Below are positions 12,694-20,556 of a stretch of 25,017 bases of DNA, in pieces. The stretch comes from Clostridiales bacterium UBA1740 (GTDB lineage Bacteria; Bacillota; Clostridia; Oscillospirales; CAG-272). Position numbers and translations under genes: made by a program. The number at the start of each line of letters is the position of its first letter. The first letter of the stretch is position 1. The DNA is taken from assembly GCA_002315715.1 (NCBI GenBank), contig DCHY01000021.1, positions 1-25,017 of the forward strand, read 5' to 3'. The notes under the pieces were generated by a model that saw only the letters and a list, made by a program, of their open reading frames with translations, had not been told where the DNA came from and did no database searches.

Positions 12694-14181
12694 ATGTTCA
12701 AGCAAGGCTTTGATAATGAAAAATACTGCAAATTGCAGTCGGAGAAGATCAAAGAACGCATAGCACAGTTCGGCGGTAAACTTTACCTCGAATTCGGCGG
12801 CAAACTCTTTGACGACTTTCACGCATCGCGCGTGTTGCCGGGATTTGCCCCCGACAGTAAGATTCGCATGCTCATGGAGCTGCGCGACGATGCCGAGATT
12901 ATCATTGCCATCAATACCGCCGATATCGAGAAGAACAAGGTGCGCGGTGATTACGGCATCACTTACGACCTCGACGTCTTGCGCTTGATCGACGCCTTCC
13001 GTGCGGCAGGACTGTACATCGGCTCGGTAGTCATGACGCGTTTTCGTCCGTCCCCCGTCGCCGACGCTTTCAAGAACAAACTCGAAAACCTCGGTATCAA
13101 GGTGTATAAGCATTACACCATCGAGGGATATCCCTCCAATATTCCCGTCATCGTCTCGGACGAAGGTCTCGGCAAAAACGAGTACGCCGAAACCACCCGT
13201 TCTCTCGTCGTCGTGACGGCACCCGGCCCCGGCTCGGGCAAAATGGCTACCTGCCTCTCGCAGATTTATCACGAAAACAAGCGCGGTATCAAATCGGGCT
13301 ATGCCAAGTTTGAAACCTTCCCGGTTTGGAACCTGCCCTTAAATCACCCCGTCAATCTCGCCTACGAAGCGGCAACCGCCGACCTCGCGGACGTCAATAT
13401 GATTGACCCCTTCCACCTTGAAGCCTACGGCACTCTCGCCGTGAACTACAACCGCGACGTCGAAGTCTTTCCCGTCGTACGCGCCATTCTCACCGGCATT
13501 CTCGGTGAAAGCCCCTACAAATCTCCCACCGATATGGGCGTCAACATGGCGGGCTTTTCCATCGTCGATGACGAAGCCACGAGGGAGGCTTCCTGCCAGG
13601 AAATCATCCGCCGCTATTTCGCCGCTCTTTGCAATCGCCGCAACGGCAACGTCTGTGACGTCGAAATCCACCGCATCGAGATTTTGATGCAGAAACTCGG
13701 CATCACCCCCGAAGACAGAAAACCCGTTGCCCCGGCACTCATCAAAGCCGATATGACGGGCGCCCCTGCCGTCGCCATTGAACTGTCCGACGGACGTATC
13801 GTCACCGGCAAAACCTCTTCGCTTCTCGGTGCGTCGAGCGCCGCACTTCTCAACGCCCTTAAGGCTTTGGCAGGTGTCGATGCCGATACCGAGGTGATAG
13901 CGCCGCGCGTCCTTGCCCCCGTGCAGGACCTCAAGACCAAGTACCTCGGCAACCATAACCCCCGTCTTCACACCGACGAAGTGCTGATTGCCTTGGCTAT
14001 CTCCGCTTCCAAGAATGAAGACGCGGCAAAAGTGCTTCACGCCATTCCGCTTCTTAAGCATGCGGAACTCCATTCGACCGTCATCCTCTCGCAGGTGGAC
14101 GCCAATACCTTAAGAAAACTCGGCGTCAATCTCACGTGCGAACCGACGTATCAGACGAAGAAACTGTTCCACGGAAAATAA
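12694..14181 (+). CDS. DUF1846 (UPF0371) family protein
   Basis: This 495-residue soluble protein belongs to the conserved UPF0371/DUF1846 family, widespread in Firmicutes and Actinobacteria, with solved structures but no established function that I know of. The family-specific N-terminus ([15 protein letters not shown]) and the [15 protein letters not shown] segment are present. A glycine-rich loop [12 protein letters not shown] at 176-187 resembles a P-loop, although it lacks the exact Walker A spacing. The C-terminal part includes the [21 protein letters not shown] segment, another glycine/serine-rich stretch. The start is ATG 12694, eight bases after GGGAG; an in-frame TTG at 12679 has no ribosome binding site. 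It is a single-gene transcription unit with its own promoter and terminator. Nucleotide binding is an inference from the loop only. Confidence 0.92.
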   Translation: MFKQGFDNEKYCKLQSEKIKERIAQFGGKLYLEFGGKLFDDFHASRVLPGFAPDSKIRMLMELRDDAEIIIAINTADIEKNKVRGDYGITYDLDVLRLIDAFRAAGLYIGSVVMTRFRPSPVADAFKNKLENLGIKVYKHYTIEGYPSNIPVIVSDEGLGKNEYAETTRSLVVVTAPGPGSGKMATCLSQIYHENKRGIKSGYAKFETFPVWNLPLNHPVNLAYEAATADLADVNMIDPFHLEAYGTLAVNYNRDVEVFPVVRAILTGILGESPYKSPTDMGVNMAGFSIVDDEATREASCQEIIRRYFAALCNRRNGNVCDVEIHRIEILMQKLGITPEDRKPVAPALIKADMTGAPAVAIELSDGRIVTGKTSSLLGASSAALLNALKALAGVDADTEVIAPRVLAPVQDLKTKYLGNHNPRLHTDEVLIALAISASKNEDAAKVLHAIPLLKHAELHSTVILSQVDANTLRKLGVNLTCEPTYQTKKLFHGK

Positions 14182-14185
14182 AAAC

Positions 14186-14202
14186 CTGCGCTTTTTGCGC
14201 AG
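14186..14202 (+). repeat. Small hairpin after the DUF1846 gene
   Basis: CTGCGC (14186-14191) pairs with GCGCAG (14197-14202) around a TTTTT loop. No T run follows, so it is not a terminator itself. It lies directly ahead of the real terminator and may stabilise the message end. Confidence 0.4.
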
Positions 14203-14206
14203 ACCG

Positions 14207-14238
14207 AAAGAGCATGGGTTTTCCCCGTGCTCTTTTTT
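14207..14238 (+). terminator. Intrinsic terminator of the DUF1846 gene
   Basis: GAGCATGGG (14210-14218) pairs with CCCGTGCTC (14224-14232), including one G-T pair, with a TTTTC loop. AAA precedes the stem and six T residues follow (14233-14238). Confidence 0.9.
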
Positions 14239-14315
14239 CGTCGGTGCATCGACGTATGCGTTTACGCCTTTCTACGAAGCACGGCGACTTTGTATCAAAA
14301 ATCATTTCGTTTAAG

Positions 14316-14346
14316 AAAAACCGTCACCCGGTTCGAGTGACGGTTT
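14316..14346 (-). terminator. Intrinsic terminator of the ttcA-like/ABC exporter operon
   Basis: On the minus strand AAACCGTCAC (complement of 14337-14346) and GTGACGGTTT (complement of 14318-14327) form a 10-bp stem, with the T run continuing through the complement of 14316-14317. It lies four bases beyond the stop codon of the last exporter gene. Confidence 0.9.
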
Positions 14347-14349
14347 AAT

Positions 14350-16233
14350 TTATACTTTTTTTAACTTTTCCGCATGGGATTGCAGTTTATAGAGGTCATA
14401 GTAGCGCCCGTGCTTCTTGAGAAGTTCTTCGTGATTGCCTTCTTCGACGATTTCGCCGTGAGAAAGCACAAAGATGCGGTCACAACTCTTGATGGTTGAA
14501 AGACGGTGCGCCACGATCAGCATCGTGCCGATGTTCATCATCTTGGAGAGCGAGTCTTGAATCAGTTTTTCGGTTTCGGTGTCGATGTTGGCGGTCGCCT
14601 CGTCGAGAATCATCACGTCGGGTTTGTGGATGATGGTACGGGCGAAGGAGAGCAGTTGTCTCTCTCCGGCAGAGAAGTTGTTGCCGCGCTCGCGCACTTC
14701 CTCGTCAAGCCCGTGCTCGAGTTTTTCAATCATGCCGTCGGCATTGACGTAGCGGCACGCCGCCATGACTTCCTCGTCGCTAAAGTCCTCGCGCAACGTG
14801 ATGTTGGAGCGAATCGTGCCGGCAAAGAGGAACACGTCTTGGAGCATTTGTCCCATGTGACGGCGCAGCGACGCCATTTTGATATGCTTGATGGGAATGC
14901 CGTCAATGTAGATTTCGCCGCGGTCAACGTCGTAGTTGCGGCAAAGCAGTGACAGAATAGTCGTCTTGCCGGCGCCCGTGGCACCGACGAAAGCGGCGGT
15001 TTGTCCGGCTTTGATGCGGAAGGAGACGTCTTTGAGAATGTCGTGTCCTTCGACGTAACCGAAGGTGACGTGGGAAAACTCGATGTCGCCCTCGATTTTG
15101 TCGATGTCGACGGCGTCCTCTTCATCCACGACTTCGGGCTGAATGTCGAGAATCGAGAAAATCTTTTCCGCCGAGGCAAACGAAGCCTGCAGACGGTGAA
15201 ATTGCTCGGCAAGACTTTGCACGGGGGTGAAGAACTTTTTGATGTAAAGATAGAAGGTGACGACAGTACCGGCACTCACCACGGTTTTCATAATCGTAAA
15301 GGGGGCAATGACGCCGCGCCCGGCAAAATAGAAGAGGCAAAGAACCGACGCGAGATAGAGCATATAGACGAGAGGACGGAAAATGCCGAATACCAAAATT
15401 TCTTCGCTTTTCGCTTTGGCGAGGGCGTCGTTTCTCTCTTCAAACTCTCTCATCTTTCGCTCCTCGCGGTTGAAAATCTGAGTGATTTTCATGCCCGACA
15501 GGTTTTCCGAAAGAAAAATGTTGATATTGGTCGTGCCGTCCTTGACGCGGCGATGGGCACGTCGCGTGAATTTTCGGAAAATCAAGGTAAAGAGCACGAT
15601 GAAAGGCAAAAAGCAAAGGGTGATGACAGTCAACTCGGCATTGAGCGCAAACATAGCACAAAGCACGCCGACGAGAATAAACACGTCGCGGCAAAGTTCC
15701 GTCAAAATGTTTGTAAACATTCTCGAGATAGCACCGGTATCGTTCATGACTCTCGTCACGAGGGTGCCGACCGGGATATGGTGAAGCTGATTGTGCGAGA
15801 GGGATTCGATATGGGTAAAAAGCCGTTCGCGCACGTCGGAGATGATGCGCTGTCCCGTCTTTTGGAGAAGAATGCGCGAAACGTAGGTACAAACGACGCT
15901 GAGCACGGCGGAAAGCGCGTATAGGGCGACGATAAGATAAAGCCGCTTGAGGGCAAAATCTTCTTTGATAAGTTCTTCAACGGCACCGACGAGAATAGGC
16001 GACAGGACGTCGTGCCCGACGGAAAGCAGAAGAAAGAGAAAAATGACGATGAGAGAAACCGTGTGCGGTTTGGCAAAAGGCAGCATTCTTTTGATGAGGA
16101 CGCTGTCCTTCATATGGCGGTCAAACCCTATCGCTTCTTTCTTGTCTTTCATGCAAAAATATGCAATCAAAAAGGCAACAGAGAAGAAACCGATGATGCC
16201 GCCGATGACGATAATCGGATAAAATGCGTACAT
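14350..16233 (-). CDS. Heterodimeric ABC exporter, subunit B (catalytic Walker B)
   Basis: This is a half-transporter of 627 residues with a membrane domain fused to an ATPase. An extra N-terminal hydrophobic segment (about 5-28) precedes the usual six-helix core (about 57-335). The nucleotide domain has Walker A GATGAGKTT (417-425), signature FSAGERQ (520-526), Walker B MILDEA with catalytic Glu545, and His576. The signature is non-canonical (SAGE instead of SGGQ). This complements the partner, whose catalytic Glu is Asp. The start is ATG 16233, four bases after the partner's stop; upstream in-frame codons lie inside the partner gene and encode a non-family, Ser/Pro/Lys-rich stretch. The export substrate (drug, peptide or lipid) cannot be told. 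Confidence 0.92.
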   Translation of the reverse strand: MYAFYPIIVIGGIIGFFSVAFLIAYFCMKDKKEAIGFDRHMKDSVLIKRMLPFAKPHTVSLIVIFLFLLLSVGHDVLSPILVGAVEELIKEDFALKRLYLIVALYALSAVLSVVCTYVSRILLQKTGQRIISDVRERLFTHIESLSHNQLHHIPVGTLVTRVMNDTGAISRMFTNILTELCRDVFILVGVLCAMFALNAELTVITLCFLPFIVLFTLIFRKFTRRAHRRVKDGTTNINIFLSENLSGMKITQIFNREERKMREFEERNDALAKAKSEEILVFGIFRPLVYMLYLASVLCLFYFAGRGVIAPFTIMKTVVSAGTVVTFYLYIKKFFTPVQSLAEQFHRLQASFASAEKIFSILDIQPEVVDEEDAVDIDKIEGDIEFSHVTFGYVEGHDILKDVSFRIKAGQTAAFVGATGAGKTTILSLLCRNYDVDRGEIYIDGIPIKHIKMASLRRHMGQMLQDVFLFAGTIRSNITLREDFSDEEVMAACRYVNADGMIEKLEHGLDEEVRERGNNFSAGERQLLSFARTIIHKPDVMILDEATANIDTETEKLIQDSLSKMMNIGTMLIVAHRLSTIKSCDRIFVLSHGEIVEEGNHEELLKKHGRYYDLYKLQSHAEKLKKV

Positions 16234-16237
16234 AACT

Positions 16238-18010
16238 TTACATATCCACCCTTTCTTCGAGTTTTTGAAGGGCGACGGTGTTTTTGTACGCCTCGCAGGA
16301 TTTGAGAAGTTCTTCGTGCGTTCCGATGGCAAGAATTTTGCCGCGCTCCATATAAATGATGCGGTCCATGTACTGAACGCTCGAGACGCGGTGAGCAACG
16401 AGCAGGGTGGTTTTGCCCTTTCGTTTTTCTTTGAGACTTTCGAGAATATGTTTTTCGGTGGCGGTATCGACGGCACTGACGGCGTCGTCCAAAATCAAGA
16501 TGGGCGCGTCTTTCATGAGGGCGCGCGCAATGGAAATACGCTGTTTTTGTCCGCCCGAAACGGTGACGCCGCGCTCGCCGAGTTTGGTTTTGTAGCCGTC
16601 CTCAAACTCCATGATATTGTCGTGTATGTCGGCGTCCTTGGCAGCCTCTTTGACTTTTTCTTCGTCTATATCGTCGGTATAAAAGGCGATGTTGTTTTCG
16701 ATGGTATCCGAGAAGAGAAAATTATCCTGCGGCACGTAGGCACAGGCGCCGCGCACTTGCTTGATGGGAAGGAGGTTGACGTCCACACCGTCGATTTTGA
16801 GCATGCCTTCCCCTACGTTGTAGGTGCGCAGAATCAAATCCGCGAGGGTGGTTTTGCCGGAGCCCGTCTTGCCGATAATGCCGACGTTTTCACCGGCGTT
16901 TATCTTGCAGTTGACGTCGATGAGGTTGTCGTGGTCGGCGGCAGGATAGCGGAAGGTGCAGTGGCAAAACTCGATTTCTCCGCGAATTTCGGGAAGCGGT
17001 TTTACCCCGTCTTTATCCCACACGGCGGGCACGGCGTTCAAGACTTCGTCGATTCTGCCGAGCGATGCCCGTCCTTGCGAGGACATTTCGATGATTTCCG
17101 AAACCGCCATAACCGGCCAAATGACGGTATCAAAGTAGCCGATGAATTCCACGAGTTCTCCGGCGTTGAAAACCCCGTTGTAAACGAGGGTTCCGCCGTA
17201 GCCGAGGATGATACACATGACGGAACTGACGAACAGCGTGATAGTGATATTGAAAAGGGTGGACATCTTGACGTAGTCCACGTTGGCGTCCTCGTTTTTG
17301 CGGTTGAGACGGCGAAACGCCGACAACTCTTTCGCCTCTTTGACGAAGGCTTTGACGACGGCAATGCCCGAGAAATTCTCCTCGGCAAAGTCCGACAGTT
17401 CGGAGTACATTTCCTGCCTTTTTTCCCATTTCTTCGTCATGTATTTGCCGACGACGGTGCTCGACAGCAGCAAAAGCGCCATCGGAATCATCGAAAGAAG
17501 CGTCAAGCGCCAGTCCATCTTCGCCATTTTTCGCACCGCCAAAATGCCGAGACCGACGGCGTCGACGACGAGCAAAATGCCGGAGCCGAAACAGTCCTGC
17601 ACCGTCTCGATATCGTTGGTAAAGAGGGACATCTGCGCCCCGACTTTGTGGGTTTCGTAATACTCTTCCGGCATATCTTCCGAGCGGTCGAACATCCTTT
17701 TTCGCAGGTCGGTTTCCACCCGAATGGCAGAGCCGAAAAAGCAAATGCGCCAAAGAAAACGGCCGATGACGAGCGCCACGATGATAAGAATCATCGGAAG
17801 ACAGATTTTGTCAAGCAAGAAGTCAAGGTCAAAAGGAACGAAACTGCCGTCCACCTCGACCTTGCCGTCGTTGATACCGTTTATCACCATGCGGTAGAGT
17901 TCGGGGATGACGAGTTGGGCGATATCGACGCCGATAAGCGCCAAAAGCCCGACCAATAGGACGGGCAGATGTTTTAAGTAATAGCGGTTGATGGTCTTTC
18001 CGAAAATCAT
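16238..18010 (-). CDS. Heterodimeric ABC exporter, subunit A (Asp in Walker B)
   Basis: This is a half-transporter of 590 residues. The membrane domain spans about residues 11-310, with a family-typical coupling segment (VGAQMSLFTNDIETVQDCF, about 123-141). The nucleotide domain has Walker A GKTGSGKT (380-387), signature VSGGQKQ (484-490), a Walker B ending in D508-D509 (the catalytic Glu is replaced by Asp) and His540. Asp at this place, combined with a deviating signature in the partner, is the pattern of heterodimeric exporters with one degenerate ATP site. The start is ATG 18010, which overlaps the TtcA-like stop codon as ATGA. Longer in-frame starts would lie within that gene. The partner subunit follows four bases after the stop. 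Confidence 0.92.
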   Translation of the reverse strand: MIFGKTINRYYLKHLPVLLVGLLALIGVDIAQLVIPELYRMVINGINDGKVEVDGSFVPFDLDFLLDKICLPMILIIVALVIGRFLWRICFFGSAIRVETDLRKRMFDRSEDMPEEYYETHKVGAQMSLFTNDIETVQDCFGSGILLVVDAVGLGILAVRKMAKMDWRLTLLSMIPMALLLLSSTVVGKYMTKKWEKRQEMYSELSDFAEENFSGIAVVKAFVKEAKELSAFRRLNRKNEDANVDYVKMSTLFNITITLFVSSVMCIILGYGGTLVYNGVFNAGELVEFIGYFDTVIWPVMAVSEIIEMSSQGRASLGRIDEVLNAVPAVWDKDGVKPLPEIRGEIEFCHCTFRYPAADHDNLIDVNCKINAGENVGIIGKTGSGKTTLADLILRTYNVGEGMLKIDGVDVNLLPIKQVRGACAYVPQDNFLFSDTIENNIAFYTDDIDEEKVKEAAKDADIHDNIMEFEDGYKTKLGERGVTVSGGQKQRISIARALMKDAPILILDDAVSAVDTATEKHILESLKEKRKGKTTLLVAHRVSSVQYMDRIIYMERGKILAIGTHEELLKSCEAYKNTVALQKLEERVDM

Positions 18011-18747
18011 TCTTGTTTCTCGTCTTTCTCTAAATGAAAACCGTCGATTTCCGATTTGCACATGGCGTGAAAAATGCGGTGACGCAGACCTTTGTTGCCT
18101 TTTTCGATTTGCGTCAGCAGATTTTTCATATTCTCTCTTTCGGTTGCGTGGTTCTCGGGGCACTTGCTCTCGAGAATCGGCAAAGCCTTGCGCCTTGCAA
18201 AATACACGACGTCTTTCTCTTCCGCATAGATAAGCGGACGAATCACCGTGATATCGCGGTTGGAAAGATAGGTGACGGGGGAAAAACAGCCGAGACGCCC
18301 CTCGAAAAACAGGTTCATCATAAAGGTTTCGACGGCATCGTCGTTGTGATGGCCGAGCGCCACCTTGTTACAGCCTGCCTCCTTGGCGGCACGGTGCAAA
18401 GCACCGCGTCTCATATTGGCGCAAAGCGAGCAGGGGTTCGATTCCTCTCGGACCTCGAAGATGATTTTTGCGATTTCGGTCTTTTCGCGCAGAAAAGGGA
18501 CGTCGAGAGAACGGCAAAACGCCTCCACCGCGGAAAAGTCCATCCCCTCAAACCCGAGGTCAATCGAGATGCCGACAACTTCAAAAGGCTTGGGGTAAAA
18601 CTTGCGCAGTACGGAAAGCGCAAATAAGAGCGTCAGAGAATCTTTTCCGCCGGAAATGCCGACGGCGATTTTGTCCCCCACCTCGATCATGCCGTAATCG
18701 TCGACGGCGCGTCTGACGAGGCTTAATATGTGTTTTTCTTCATTCAT
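18007..18747 (-). CDS. TtcA-like tRNA 2-thiocytidine synthase family protein
   Basis: This 246-residue ATPase of the PP-loop family activates tRNA by adenylation and introduces sulfur, classically at cytidine 32. The PP-loop SGGKDS is at 32-37. The CxxC pair C106-x2-C109 in NPCSLCANMRRG and a third cysteine, C196 (ESKCPENH), correspond to the three Cys ligands of the [4Fe-4S] cluster in TtcA proteins. The ALGHHNDDAVETFMMN segment (130-145) is highly typical. The target base could differ in this clostridial branch. The start is ATG 18747 with a weak GGA eight bases upstream; a TTG at 18759 would add four residues. Its stop overlaps the ABC exporter start, so the three genes form one operon of unrelated functions. 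Confidence 0.88.
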   Translation of the reverse strand: MNEEKHILSLVRRAVDDYGMIEVGDKIAVGISGGKDSLTLLFALSVLRKFYPKPFEVVGISIDLGFEGMDFSAVEAFCRSLDVPFLREKTEIAKIIFEVREESNPCSLCANMRRGALHRAAKEAGCNKVALGHHNDDAVETFMMNLFFEGRLGCFSPVTYLSNRDITVIRPLIYAEEKDVVYFARRKALPILESKCPENHATERENMKNLLTQIEKGNKGLRHRIFHAMCKSEIDGFHLEKDEKQE

Positions 18748-18794
18748 AGACAATTCCAAAACCGTTTCATAGACTGTTAAAAAAGGGGTAGGAT

Positions 18795-19367
18795 ATGGCG
18801 ATAAAAATATACTTGGATCCCGGACACAATCCGTCGGGAACCTTCAACACCGGTGCCGAGGGCAACGGCTTTTTCGAGCAGGACATCACCTTAAAAATCG
18901 GCTTGCAGGTGTATGAGAGACTGCGGCAAAACGGCAATTTTGACGTCAAAATTTCAAGACCGACCAAAGATACGGTGCTCGGCACCAACAATTCCTCGAG
19001 CCTCATCGCCCGCGTCCATGGTGCCAACGCCTTTGGCGCCGACTTGTTTCTGTCTTTGCACACCAACGCGTCACAGGACAGTTCCGCGACGGGGTCGGAG
19101 GGCTTAATATACAGCGAAAAATCCACCGTTGCCAAAGGCGTGGCGGAAAATATCCTTTCGAAAATGCACACGTATACGGGACTTCGCAACCGCGGCGTGA
19201 TTCCGCGCCCCGGACTGTACGTCCTCCGCAAAACCAAAATGCCCGCCGTCATCATCGAGATGGGCTTTATCACCAATCCCTACGACGCGTCGCTCATGGC
19301 GTATTCGCCGACCTTGTTTTCGGCGGCGATTTACCGGGGACTTTTGGCGTATTACGGCTTGGCGTAA
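18795..19367 (+). CDS. N-acetylmuramoyl-L-alanine amidase (Amidase_3), no export signal
   Basis: This is a single-domain zinc amidase of 190 residues that cleaves the bond between N-acetylmuramic acid and the stem peptide of peptidoglycan. The family residues are visible: His11 in DPGHN, Glu28 in FFEQD, His89 in SLHTN as zinc ligands, and the catalytic Glu155 in IIEMGFITN. The catalytic domain starts at residue 3 (IKIYLDPGH), so there is no signal peptide, transmembrane anchor or cell-wall-binding domain. Members of this length include spore CwlD-type enzymes (which normally carry an N-terminal signal or anchor) and phage-like lysins. An AGGGGTAGGA purine stretch precedes the ATG. It is divergent from the ttcA-like gene with only 47 bases between. 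Confidence 0.9.
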   Translation: MAIKIYLDPGHNPSGTFNTGAEGNGFFEQDITLKIGLQVYERLRQNGNFDVKISRPTKDTVLGTNNSSSLIARVHGANAFGADLFLSLHTNASQDSSATGSEGLIYSEKSTVAKGVAENILSKMHTYTGLRNRGVIPRPGLYVLRKTKMPAVIIEMGFITNPYDASLMAYSPTLFSAAIYRGLLAYYGLA

Positions 19368-19384
19368 GCGTCATTTTGCATTTT

Positions 19385-20023
19385 TTACTTCAATTCGAGT
19401 TTATCGAGAGTTAAATAGTCTTCGGATGCCGAAACGCTCTCGGCGGGGAAAAGGTGCGTCGCACCGCAACTCGGGCAGTAAACCTGAATGCCGTCGTCGG
19501 TAAAGCGCAAATCGTAACTGCCGCCGTGGCAGGGACAGTCGATCGTTTTCTCGGCTTCCATTTCCTTGACGAGAAAACGGAAGGTATCGTAAACCGCCGG
19601 GTCGGGGAGAATATCCTCTTTATCCAAATCCTGCGGCTGAATATCCGAGAGTTTGTCCGCTTCGAGATTTTTCAGAACGTCCGACAGTTCCAAACCCGTG
19701 CGCTTTCCGTCTTCCGTGATGGCGTCTTCGTCGCCGAAATGCAAAATATTCATGTTGGAATAGGGGCACGCGAGAGAAAAACGCTCGCGCAAAAAGGCGA
19801 TGTCTTCCGTCACCGTGTAGTTGTGATTTTTCTTGCAATAAACGCAGGGCACGGAGATTTCGAGCTTATGATTGGCGCGTATCTTGGCGTCCAGCGCCGA
19901 TTCGCCGCAAGGGCATTTGAGGCGCAAAAGGTCGGCGGAAAAGGCAAATTTTCCGATGAGTCCCACCGTCAAATCTCCGCAGGAGGGACAGCGGTAGGCG
20001 ATATATCTTTTTTTCGTTTCCAT
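19385..20023 (-). CDS. CpXC-like multi-zinc-ribbon protein, function unknown
   Basis: This 212-residue soluble protein has several Cys pairs typical of zinc ribbons: C12-x2-C15 with C37-x-C39, C60-x2-C63 with C86, and a C-terminal set C163-x-C165 with C183-x2-C186. The CPCG and CPSCG knuckles and the N-terminal position resemble CpXC-domain proteins of Clostridia, whose function is not established. The middle (about 95-160) is acidic and predicted helical. No catalytic residues are recognised; binding of nucleic acid or protein is the usual guess for such modules. An AAGGAAA site precedes the ATG, and the DJ-1-like gene stops 9 bases upstream, so they are co-transcribed. No convincing terminator is seen after it. 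Confidence 0.8.
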   Translation of the reverse strand: METKKRYIAYRCPSCGDLTVGLIGKFAFSADLLRLKCPCGESALDAKIRANHKLEISVPCVYCKKNHNYTVTEDIAFLRERFSLACPYSNMNILHFGDEDAITEDGKRTGLELSDVLKNLEADKLSDIQPQDLDKEDILPDPAVYDTFRFLVKEMEAEKTIDCPCHGGSYDLRFTDDGIQVYCPSCGATHLFPAESVSASEDYLTLDKLELK

Positions 20024-20032
20024 GGCGTTTCC

Positions 20033-20530
20033 TTATTCACAAAACAGTTTGACGAGTTCTTTGGCAAACGGCACGGCGCATTCCATGCCGCGGCCGGTGG
20101 TGACGTTTCCGTCGGTGACGGCGGCAGCCTCGGTGAAGGTTGCCCCCTCTAAGTATTTTTCAAAACCGGGGAAGCAGGTGGCGCGTTTGCCTTTTAAGTA
20201 GCCGCGCTTGCCGAGTACCATAGGGGCGGCGCAAATGGCGCAAAGCCGTCCGCCCTTTTTCGACACTTCGGAAAGCAGCGCGTCGACGAAAGGCGATGCG
20301 TCGAGATTTTCGGTGCCGGGCATACCGCCGGGCAAAATCACGTCGGTGACTTCTTCGGTTTTTACCTCTTCTTTGAGCATATCGCAAACGACGGGGATAC
20401 CGTGCGCCCCCGTGACGGTCTTGCCGGTGATGCCGACGGTTTTCACAACGGCACCGCCGCGGCGCAGGTAATCGAGCGGCGCCAAAGCCTCGACTTCCTC
20501 GAAGCCTTCGGCTAACAGTAAAGCAATCAT
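20033..20530 (-). CDS. DJ-1/PfpI (YajL-like) family protein
   Basis: This 165-residue protein covers the whole DJ-1 fold. The acidic motif LAEGFEEVEALAP holds Glu14, the counterpart of DJ-1 Glu18. The nucleophile elbow AICAAPMVLG carries Cys100. The DVILPGGMPGTENL segment (63-76) and the FPGFEKYL segment follow the YajL/DJ-1 pattern more than the PfpI protease pattern. Family members have been reported to act as glyoxalases, deglycases or redox-responsive chaperones; the activity here is not determined. The gene starts 26 bases after the ftsK stop with a weak AAAGAG site and is followed closely by the zinc-ribbon gene. Confidence 0.92.
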   Translation of the reverse strand: MIALLLAEGFEEVEALAPLDYLRRGGAVVKTVGITGKTVTGAHGIPVVCDMLKEEVKTEEVTDVILPGGMPGTENLDASPFVDALLSEVSKKGGRLCAICAAPMVLGKRGYLKGKRATCFPGFEKYLEGATFTEAAAVTDGNVTTGRGMECAVPFAKELVKLFCE

Positions 20531-20556
20531 ATTTTTCTCTTTCTAAGCCTTTTGAC

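Noticed and set aside
16234..16476. Longer in-frame start for ABC exporter subunit B
   Set aside because: The extension lies within the upstream exporter gene in another frame and its translation is unlike any exporter N-terminus; ATG 16233 gives the expected protein.
16265..17959. Plus-strand open frame (564 codons) opposite ABC exporter subunit A
   Set aside because: It is the mirror frame of a conserved ABC gene; its translation has no recognisable domain and is rich in Asp, His and Val as expected for an antisense frame.
18011..18163. Longer in-frame start for ABC exporter subunit A
   Set aside because: It overlaps the TtcA-like gene by about 150 bases and encodes an Arg-rich non-family stretch, while ATG 18010 shows a clean ATGA overlap.
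18740..18794. Sigma-E promoter for the amidase gene
   Set aside because: A CATAGACT -10-like sequence exists, but the nearest ATA core is 19 bases upstream, outside the usual spacing, so the match is weak.
19368..19384. Terminator between the convergent amidase and zinc-ribbon genes
   Set aside because: There is a T run, but only a 4-bp stem can be drawn ahead of it; not convincing on either strand.
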